Virus record (IMG/VR): IMGVR_UViG_3300025138_000332
Span: 1-24,695 of that record
DNA length: 24,695 nucleotides
From: a virus
Strand: one strand, 5' to 3'
Shown piece by piece: positions 16,200 through 24,000 of this stretch. The position numbers and the translations under genes were made by a program. The notes under the pieces are model-generated. The model was not told the origin of the DNA. It worked only from the letters and a program-made list of their open reading frames with translations, and did no database searches. Each line of letters begins with the position of its first letter. Positions within the stretch are counted from its first letter, which is position 1.

Positions 16200-16219
16200 T
16201 TTATTTCTTTTTTATTTTA

Positions 16220-16232
16220 TTATAAATATTAA
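16220..16232 (-). promoter_or_regulatory. Late box upstream of tail tube gene
   Basis: Minus-strand TTAATATTTATAA followed by TAAAATAAAAAAG, about 20 nt before the ATG at 16199. It sits in the 45-bp gap behind the sheath gene. Confidence 0.62.
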
Positions 16233-16244
16233 TAATTTATTTTC

Positions 16245-18899
16245 TTATGATGGAAATGATGCTCCTGTTGGTAAAATGTTAAAGTCTAGGTAAATAAATT
16301 CAGCTGTTTTTGTTGGCTGTAAGTATATAGCACCTACCATTTGATTTCTATCAACTACATCGGGTCCATTATTTGAAGCATCCATTACAACTTTAAACGC
16401 GTATAAACCTTGTCTTTGTTGTACTGATTCTAGATATGGGTTTACTTGAGCTAAGAAGTTATTTCTTGTTGCTGCTGTATTTTGTTCAAATACTAAATTA
16501 TCTGCAATTTGTGAAATGTAAGATTTAAGTTCAATTAATAACCTTCTAACATTTACTCTATCTAATGCTGATGCTTGAGATTGTAATGTTTTTTGTCCAA
16601 ATACTACAACTCCTCTTCCTGGGAATGTTGCTATTGGGTTTACTTTTCCAGTATATAAATCATCTCTATTAGTTTGAGTTAATTTTCTTTCTGCTTGTAC
16701 TACTGTAGATAAACCACCTCTATTAATTCCGGCAGGTGCGAACCATGCCTCAGCTGCTTTATCGTTATACGCATATACTCCAGGCATTAACGCTGATGCT
16801 GGGCACCATACTAATTGTGCTGAATCTGGGTCTGTTATTTGAACCCATGGCCAATAAGTTGCTGCATATGAATTATCAACTGCTGCTGCTCCTCCTATTA
16901 TATTTGTAATACTTGAGTTATATGCTACTAAATCCATTATTAAAATTGCATCTCCTCTACTTTGTACATTACTTAATGCTAATGTAAGTGGAGTTGACAT
17001 CATGGAAGCTGCTTTATATAATCCTGGGGCTGTTAAGATGTTAAAACTATAATCATCTTTATTTGCTAATAAGTTGAATGCCGTTTGGTATCCTGTGTTT
17101 GTTTGACCCATTCCTCCATCTACTGTTGAATCTAATCCTTGAGTATCTGAATCTGTTATTTTTTCATAATATCCTATACCTGCTTTTCCACCAATATTAT
17201 TTCCAGTTGCTCCTGAAAATGAACCACTACCAGCTGCTGGAATAGATCCTGTGTATTGATCTTTTGCAATTCCACTATTATCAAAATAATCTGGAGTTTT
17301 TAAATCTACTGATTTAACTCTTACATATCTTGAAGCGTTTCTATAAGATCCTGTAGATTGTAAATACGGTTCAGCAGTTGTTCCATCTTTTAATGTTTCT
17401 GTCATGTCCCCAACAATTCTAGCTACGTAGTTAGATTGTTTTGGATCTAATGAAACATTTGGGAAAACTTCTAATATTGACTTAGATTTTGAATTATCAT
17501 TACCTTGTCTAACTATTAAACTAAATACACCTGATCCTGTATTTGGTGCTTGAACTTCCCATCTAACATTTTGTGCTGATCCACTTGCTAATGCTCCATT
17601 TGCATTTTCTGGGCCTACACTATTCATTATATCACCTTCTGCTATTGTTTCTAATGTTAATACATTTTGAGCTACTAAATCATCAGCTACTAGTGTGTAA
17701 GATAAATCTGTACCACCACCAATTAATCCATTAGCTACTGTTACTACATCATTAATTGCATATCCTGATCCTGCTGCTATAACTGTTGCATCTTCTGCTT
17801 CAACTATTAATTCTGATGTTTGGACTGGGAATGATAAATCTGCTGATGGAGATCCTATACCGGCTAATGCTACTGTTACTACATCCCCATTAGCATATCC
17901 TGATCCGGCTGATGCTGCTGTAACTGATGTAATTGTAGTAGTTAAATTAGGTTGAGTAAATGTTGCTGTTGCTGAACCTCCTAATGCTCCTGAATATCCT
18001 GTAAGTGAATTAATAGATGCTGCTGTTATTGTAAGTACCGAAGTAGCAGTATAACCTGTTCCACCAGATACAAGTTGAACACCTGTTAAAACACCTGCTC
18101 CACTAGCTCCACTAAAAGTTAATTGTACAACTCCACCTGATCCACCGTTGGCAACTGAAGCCCCACCTGTAACTAAATCAGCTACATTTATATTAGCTTG
18201 AGCTGGGAATGTAACATCTGTAATATTTGTTCCTGCTGTTGTTATTGTTGATGCAAAAAATGCATCTCCTGTTGCAGTAATAACTTCTACTGTTAAACCT
18301 GAACCACCTGCGGGTAATACTGATGTTGCTACATTATCAAATGTTCCAACTGAAGTTGCTCCATTTCTTCCGCCTGTAAGAGCACCGCCCATTACTTGAT
18401 TATCAGCAATTTTACCAGATTTAACTCCTTTAACTACTGTTAAGGTTAAACCTGATCCATTATTAGGAACTACTGTAGTTGCTTCACCAACATAAGTATC
18501 TGCTGTTCCTCCTACACCACCTGCTGTAAACGATCCTGATATATTTCTTCCTACTTCTAAAGCTCCACTTTCATCTTCTATAGCTCCAATATTACTTGAA
18601 ACTGCTGGTGCCCATGATCCTGAAGCAACTCTAGTTACAAGTAATGATGTACCACCATTATTAAAGTAGTTATAAGCTGAAATAGAAGTAAAATAAGTGT
18701 ATGTATCTGATCCACTTGTAAAGGTACTTCCATAATTAGCTAAATATTCTGAGTAACTAGTAACAAGTTTAGGTATGTTTACTCTTCCTAATACTGTAGG
18801 ACCTACAATAGCCGCACCTGCTTGAATAGGTTGTGACGTTATTTGCGATTGGTCGTTTTCTCTTGCTAATACTCCTGGGGAAATTAATGTTTCTGCCAT
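16245..18899 (-). CDS. 18: Contractile tail sheath protein (T4 gp18-like) with large insertion
   Basis: 884-aa sheath subunit that would form the contractile outer tail. The N-terminus has the usual sheath opening (ETLISPGVLARENDQSQI at 3-20, then QAGAAIVGPTVLGRVNIPK at 26-44 and SYSEYLANYGS). The C-terminus has EQNTAATRNNFLAQVNPYLE, GLYAFKVVMDASNN and FNILPTGASF. Between about residues 125 and 412 lies an insertion rich in Gly/Ser/Thr/Val, with repeated GSGYANGDVVTVA-type units at about 278-292, 331-345 and 376-390 and GSGLT-type turns at 148-152 and 199-203. T4 gp18 is 659 aa, so the extra length is explained by this insertion, which probably forms surface beta-domains. It has its own late box at 18915-18929. 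Confidence 0.93.
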   Translation of the reverse strand: MAETLISPGVLARENDQSQITSQPIQAGAAIVGPTVLGRVNIPKLVTSYSEYLANYGSTFTSGSDTYTYFTSISAYNYFNNGGTSLLVTRVASGSWAPAVSSNIGAIEDESGALEVGRNISGSFTAGGVGGTADTYVGEATTVVPNNGSGLTLTVVKGVKSGKIADNQVMGGALTGGRNGATSVGTFDNVATSVLPAGGSGLTVEVITATGDAFFASTITTAGTNITDVTFPAQANINVADLVTGGASVANGGSGGVVQLTFSGASGAGVLTGVQLVSGGTGYTATSVLTITAASINSLTGYSGALGGSATATFTQPNLTTTITSVTAASAGSGYANGDVVTVALAGIGSPSADLSFPVQTSELIVEAEDATVIAAGSGYAINDVVTVANGLIGGGTDLSYTLVADDLVAQNVLTLETIAEGDIMNSVGPENANGALASGSAQNVRWEVQAPNTGSGVFSLIVRQGNDNSKSKSILEVFPNVSLDPKQSNYVARIVGDMTETLKDGTTAEPYLQSTGSYRNASRYVRVKSVDLKTPDYFDNSGIAKDQYTGSIPAAGSGSFSGATGNNIGGKAGIGYYEKITDSDTQGLDSTVDGGMGQTNTGYQTAFNLLANKDDYSFNILTAPGLYKAASMMSTPLTLALSNVQSRGDAILIMDLVAYNSSITNIIGGAAAVDNSYAATYWPWVQITDPDSAQLVWCPASALMPGVYAYNDKAAEAWFAPAGINRGGLSTVVQAERKLTQTNRDDLYTGKVNPIATFPGRGVVVFGQKTLQSQASALDRVNVRRLLIELKSYISQIADNLVFEQNTAATRNNFLAQVNPYLESVQQRQGLYAFKVVMDASNNGPDVVDRNQMVGAIYLQPTKTAEFIYLDFNILPTGASFPS

Positions 18900-18914
18900 T
18901 TTATGTTATTTTTA

Positions 18915-18929
18915 TGATAAATATACTAA
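18915..18929 (-). promoter_or_regulatory. Late box upstream of tail sheath gene
   Basis: Minus-strand TTAGTATATTTATCA, continuing TAAAAATAACATAAA into the ATG at 18899. The core matches the other boxes with a C in place of an A and a slightly shifted left arm. Confidence 0.5.
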
Positions 18930-18943
18930 ATTTTTTCAAAAGC

Positions 18944-19198
18944 CTATTTACTTGGTAAAAATTCACCTGTTTCTAAAGAAATACTTCCTTGACCATATTT
19001 TTCTTCTAACTTTTTGGCAAGTTCTCCTTCTTTTTGTTGTAATTTTAATAAACTAGACTTCAATTGTTCTTTTTTTATTTGAATGTTATAATGTTGCATT
19101 TCTACAACTCCTGAAACTTCTGTTAAATTGCTAAATGTTTCTTTTAATTCTTTTAGTTCAGAAATTTCTTCTTCTGTCAAAACTTTTTTTTCACTCAT
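18944..19198 (-). CDS. Small coiled-coil protein of unknown function
   Basis: 84-aa, highly charged and almost wholly helical protein. Two helical segments are seen: VLTEEEISELKELKETFSNL at 6-25 and IQIKKEQLKSSLLKLQQKEG at 39-58, extended by ELAKKLEEKYGQGS, with Leu/Ile spacing typical of a coiled coil. The C-terminus ends SISLETGEFLPSK. No membrane helix or signal peptide. It lies between the fibre-like gene and the sheath gene, each with its own late box, and is therefore probably a late, virion-related or assembly protein. I know of no function for it. Confidence 0.75.
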   Translation of the reverse strand: MSEKKVLTEEEISELKELKETFSNLTEVSGVVEMQHYNIQIKKEQLKSSLLKLQQKEGELAKKLEEKYGQGSISLETGEFLPSK

Positions 19199-19216
19199 TT
19201 TTTAATTTTTTTACGG

Positions 19217-19229
19217 TTATACATATTAA
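19217..19229 (-). promoter_or_regulatory. Late box upstream of the 84-aa coiled-coil gene
   Basis: Minus-strand TTAATATGTATAA followed by CCGTAAAAAAATTAAAAA and the ATG at 19198. It carries the G variant in the centre, as in the box before the gp26-like gene. Confidence 0.55.
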
Positions 19230-19251
19230 TTATTTTTTTAAAAATTCACTT

Positions 19252-21015
19252 TTAAGAGAGTACTGATGACTGAATTGTTTCTATTGTAATTAACCCAACC
19301 CATTTGGTTTGAGTTGTATCTGAATTCTCTACTTGAATATTTAAATTAGCAAATTCCAAAAAACTCCCACCACTAAAATTAAAGGTAATAGTTGCATTTA
19401 AATAATTAGCTAATGTTCTCATTTTTTCTAAGGTGCTTATGTCTAAAGCAGTACCAGACCAATAAGGGGTTCCAATTCCTTTCCAACTAATCAAAATTGA
19501 TCTCTCCATTCTGACCATACGAGCACCACTAGTACTACCATCAGTACCTAAACATGTAAAAGTTATACAATATATCCCATTATCTGCAGGCATATTAGAA
19601 GCATTTAATGTAAATGCTGTTACTGCTGTTGCAGAATTAGTTTCAATTGCTTTACTTCTTATTACTGTTTTTCTAAAATCAGTTGCTGTTACAGTTGGAT
19701 TAAAATTTGTATAAGTTTGCATATTTGTTAAAGAAGATGGATTAGTTGCTCCATCTAGTATTAACTGACCATTTGGCAAAGTAACATCACCAGAAGCTGA
19801 TAGTTCTATGTTAGTAAAAGTACTACTACCACCCCCACCAGCACTTAAGGCTAATTTAGAAGTTGAGTCACTATTATAATTACCTATATATGCTGTATTA
19901 TTTCTATTAAATGCTAAATCATTAGCACCTAAAGATGAAGATGGTAAATTTGATCCAATAGTTCCATTTGGTCCTACTACTAATTCTCTAGTACTAGAAG
20001 CACCTGATGATCCTGAAAGTCTTATTTTACCCTGAACCTCTAATCCATTTGTAACGAAAAAGGTACCTGTTTCTGCTTTTATAATTTGTTCACCTTGATC
20101 AAATGTAAAATATTCCCCCGAGTTCACCCCTCCAAAATACAACAAACCTTCATCTGCTGCAACTGATCCACTTAAAACTATACTATAATCATTTGAACCT
20201 ATATCTTTTATAGAAATTCCAGATAGATCAGATACTTTTAAAGCATCATATGATCCTGTTAATGATGCTATTGTTGATGTTGAATTTACTTGTTGTGAAA
20301 CTGAATCAAAAAAATCAATATTTGTTGATTTAACATATGATGCTGTTGAAGCAGTTTCTATGTAAGTAGCATATGATGCTGTTCCGTGTATATTTTCACC
20401 TGCTGCACTAGCTGATATAATACCTGCTCTTAGTGAGCTACCACTTACTCTCCCTGCTGCTTGTAATGAACCTGCATCTAAAGGATTTAATAAAGCTGTT
20501 GTACTTGATCCTAAACCTACACCTACACTGTCACCAACAGCATATAAAGTATAACTAACTGTGTTTTTTCCAATTATAAAAGGAGTTAAAGCTGATCCTG
20601 CTGCATCTTGTACTATTTGAAAATTATCACTGGGAGATGATGATCCATAAGCACCTAAATCATATGATACATCACTATTTGAAAATCTTATTCTAGCATT
20701 ATCTGTACCAGCATTTCCTTCAAGCAAAACAATTGGATCACCTCCAGCTGCTGTATCTTTAATGTGTAACATTGTGGGAGCTGTTGGAGCTACTACTCCT
20801 AACCCTAGTGAAGTAAATTGTCCTGAAAATTCATTGACAAATGAACCAGTCATTAATAATGAACCTGTTAAATTTAAAGAACCTGATATTGTTATATCGT
20901 ATCCACTACCATTTACTGGGACCTTAGTAAAAGCATTTACAATTTGTGTGATTTCTGATGCTTCAACTATTTGTCCATCTACTATTCCTGTATTTGAAAG
21001 ATTTTGATGAGCCAT
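19252..21015 (-). CDS. Tail fibre-like structural protein
   Basis: 587-aa protein rich in Ser, Gly, Thr and Asn, with the low-complexity beta-strand phrasing of phage fibres: DITISGSLNLTGSLLMTGSF at about 40-59, HGTASYATYIETASTASYVK at about 210-229, and an IKLSGSSG-like turn in the middle. The N-terminus (MAHQNLSNTGIVDGQIVEAS) may be the attachment end. The C-terminal ~130 residues (from about NSATAVTAFTLNASNMPADN) are less repetitive and contain GIYCITFTCLG and WKGIGTPYWSG, so they may be a globular tip. No intramolecular chaperone or peptidase motif was recognised. It lies between the collagen-like gene and the sheath block with its own late box. Receptor binding is inferred from type and location only. 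Confidence 0.72.
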   Translation of the reverse strand: MAHQNLSNTGIVDGQIVEASEITQIVNAFTKVPVNGSGYDITISGSLNLTGSLLMTGSFVNEFSGQFTSLGLGVVAPTAPTMLHIKDTAAGGDPIVLLEGNAGTDNARIRFSNSDVSYDLGAYGSSSPSDNFQIVQDAAGSALTPFIIGKNTVSYTLYAVGDSVGVGLGSSTTALLNPLDAGSLQAAGRVSGSSLRAGIISASAAGENIHGTASYATYIETASTASYVKSTNIDFFDSVSQQVNSTSTIASLTGSYDALKVSDLSGISIKDIGSNDYSIVLSGSVAADEGLLYFGGVNSGEYFTFDQGEQIIKAETGTFFVTNGLEVQGKIRLSGSSGASSTRELVVGPNGTIGSNLPSSSLGANDLAFNRNNTAYIGNYNSDSTSKLALSAGGGGSSTFTNIELSASGDVTLPNGQLILDGATNPSSLTNMQTYTNFNPTVTATDFRKTVIRSKAIETNSATAVTAFTLNASNMPADNGIYCITFTCLGTDGSTSGARMVRMERSILISWKGIGTPYWSGTALDISTLEKMRTLANYLNATITFNFSGGSFLEFANLNIQVENSDTTQTKWVGLITIETIQSSVLS

Positions 21016-21033
21016 ATTGTTAAATTAATTTTA

Positions 21034-21046
21034 TTATAAATATCAA
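21034..21046 (-). promoter_or_regulatory. Late box upstream of the 587-aa fibre gene
   Basis: Minus-strand TTGATATTTATAA followed by TAAAATTAATTTAACAAT and the ATG at 21015. It occupies the 45-bp gap behind the collagen-like gene. Confidence 0.6.
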
Positions 21047-21060
21047 ATAATTATTGTTTA

Positions 21061-24000
21061 TTATTTAGTTGCTATACCATTTTCTACATCAACACTATAA
21101 GCTACATAGAAAGTATCTCTACCCGCCTCACCATCTTCAACAATTGATTCTGGTTCAAAACCAACATATATGAAATCTCCTCCACCTATTCCTTCAGCTA
21201 CATTAATAGTACCTCCATCACAGCAACTATATCTTCCACTACTTACTCCCCATCCTAAAGAAGTTGTGGCTGATTGAGCTCCTTTTTCACTTACAAAACA
21301 ACTAGCTTGAGTAAGCCATACTTTTCCAGAATAAGTAGTTGATCCAGCATTTAAAGGAGATACTGATATGTAAATTCTAAATCTACGATTATAACCTTCT
21401 CCTGTTTCTCCTTGAGAAAATAATTCTGGGATTTTAACTCCATATCTTGCTTGTTCAGTTGCTAAAATGGTTGTTCCTGATCCTGCAAATATTGTTGATG
21501 TACCAACTTTATCCCAACTTTCACTATTCCACGTTCCCTTACTTCCCCCAGCATAAATTGTACTTCCTCCTTGTACTACTCCTGTAAAGAATGAATGTTC
21601 TACTACTCGTGTCCAAGCTGTATTTCCTCCACCACTACCGGTTCCAGATGTACCTGATGAACCTGATGTACCCGAAGATCCTGAAGATCCTGATCCCCCC
21701 TGTTTACCTGATGAACCTGATGAACCTGAAGAACCTGAAGCACCTGATGATCCTGATGATCCTGGTAAACCATTTGCACCTGAAGTACCTGATGAACCTG
21801 ATGATCCTGGTAAACCATTTGCACCTGAAGTACCTGATGATCCTGATGAACCATTACTTGATGTACCTGAAGATCCTGATGAACCTGGATTACCATTTCC
21901 ACCTGAAGTACCTGATGATCCTGATGAGCCATTGCTTGAAGTACCTGATGAACCTGAAGATCCATTACTTGATGTACCTGATGAACCTGATGAGCCATTA
22001 CTTGATGTACCTGATGAACCTGATGAGCCATTACTTGATGTACCTGATGAACCTGAAGATCCGTTACTTGATGTACCTGAAGATCCACTTGAACCATCTT
22101 CACCTGTATCACCTGTTTTACCTGATGAACCACTTGAACCTGAAACACCTGATGATCCACTTGAACCTGAAGCACCTGATGATCCTGATGAACCTGTTTT
22201 ACCTGAAGATCCTGAAGAACCTGAAGCACCTGATGAACCTGAAGAACCTGAAGCACCTGATGATCCTGATGAACCTGATTTACCTGAAGAACCACTTGAA
22301 CCATCTTCACCTGTATCACCTGTTTTACCTGATGAACCACTTGAGCCTGAAGCACCACTTGAACCTGATGAGCCATCTGTACCTGAAGTACCTGATGAAC
22401 CTGAAGATCCGTTACTTGATGTACCTGATGATCCTGATGAACCATTGCTTGATGTACCGCTTGAACCTGAAGATCCGTTGCTTGATGTACCTGATGAACC
22501 TGAAGATCCGTTACTTGATGTACCTGAAGAACCACTTGAACCATCTTCACCTGTATCACCTGTTTTACCTGATGAACCACTTGAACCTGAAGCACCTGAT
22601 GATCCTGATGAACCATTGCTTGAAGTACCTGATGAACCTGAAGATCCGTTACTTGATGTACCTGAAGATCCTGATGAACCTGTTACACCTGATGAACCTG
22701 ATGAGCCATTACTTGATGTACCTGATGAACCTGATGAGCCATTACTTGATGTACCTGATGAACCTGAAGATCCGTTACTTGATGTACCTGAAGATCCACT
22801 TGAACCATCTTCACCTGTATCACCTGTTTTACCTGATGAACCACTTGAACCTGAAACACCTGATGATCCACTTGAACCTGAAGCACCTGATGATCCTGAT
22901 GAACCTGTTTTACCTGAAGATCCTGAAGAACCTGAAGCACCTGATGAACCTGAAGAACCTGAAGCACCTGATGATCCTGATGAACCTGATTTACCTGAAG
23001 AACCACTTGAACCATCTTCACCTGTATCACCTGTTTTACCTGATGAACCACTTGAACCTGAAGCACCACTTGAACCTGATGTACCTGAGGATCCTGAAGT
23101 ACCTGAAGAACCACTTGAACCTGAAGCACCACTTGAACCTGATGTACCTGATGATCCTGAAGAGCCATTACTTGAAGTACCTGATGAACCTGAAGATCCA
23201 TTGCTTGAAGTACCTGATGAACCTGAAGAGCCATTACTTGATGTACCTGATGAACCTGAAGATCCATTACTTGATGTACCACTTGAACCTGAAGATCCGT
23301 TACTTGATGTACCTGATGATCCTGATGAGCCATTGCTTGATGTACCACTTGAACCTGAAGAACCTGATGATACATAACCACAAATTAAAAAATTCTGTCC
23401 TGTTGATGGTGTTGGAATATTTGAAAAAGTTCCTGATTGATAATCTATTGCTACAATATCTCCCGATACTCCTACTAATTCATAAATTGCAGTACCCGTA
23501 AAGGTTGTTCCACCTGTGTTTGCTGGTCCTAATGTAATAGTATCACCTATATTTAAATTCTGAAGTGATAGTATTTGTGGAGCTGTTGCTGAAAAACATT
23601 GAATCTGAGTTATATTACCTGCAGTTAATGTAGTATTGTTACTACTATCTAAAAAGTCTACTTGATCATCATTAGTTACATTATTAGGTGTATATTTACC
23701 TGTTTGACAATTACTTCCATCATCACCTGAAGTACCTGATGAACCACTTGAACCTGAAGCACCACTTGAACCTGATGTACCTGAAGATCCTGAAGTACCT
23801 GATGAACCACTTGAACCTGAAGCACCACTTGAACCTGATGTACCTGAAGATCCTGAAGAACCTGAAGCACCACTTGATCCTGATGAGCCATCTGCACCTG
23901 AAGTACCTGATGAACCACTTGAGCCTGAAGCACCACTTGAACCTGATGTACCTGAAGATCCTGAAGAACCTGAAGCACCACTTGAACCTGATGAGCCTGA

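Noticed and set aside
21932-23377. Plus-strand 481-codon ORF of Pro/Glu/Asp/Leu repeats (VPDEPEDPLLD)
   Set aside because: Another frame of the same repeats. The acidic proline-rich look is produced by the 'gatgaacctgaagat' pattern.
21591-23501. Plus-strand 636-codon ORF of Leu/Met/Asn/Tyr/His repeats
   Set aside because: It is the antisense reading of the collagen-like repeat array. Its periodic composition follows from the repeat, and it has no start signal of its own.
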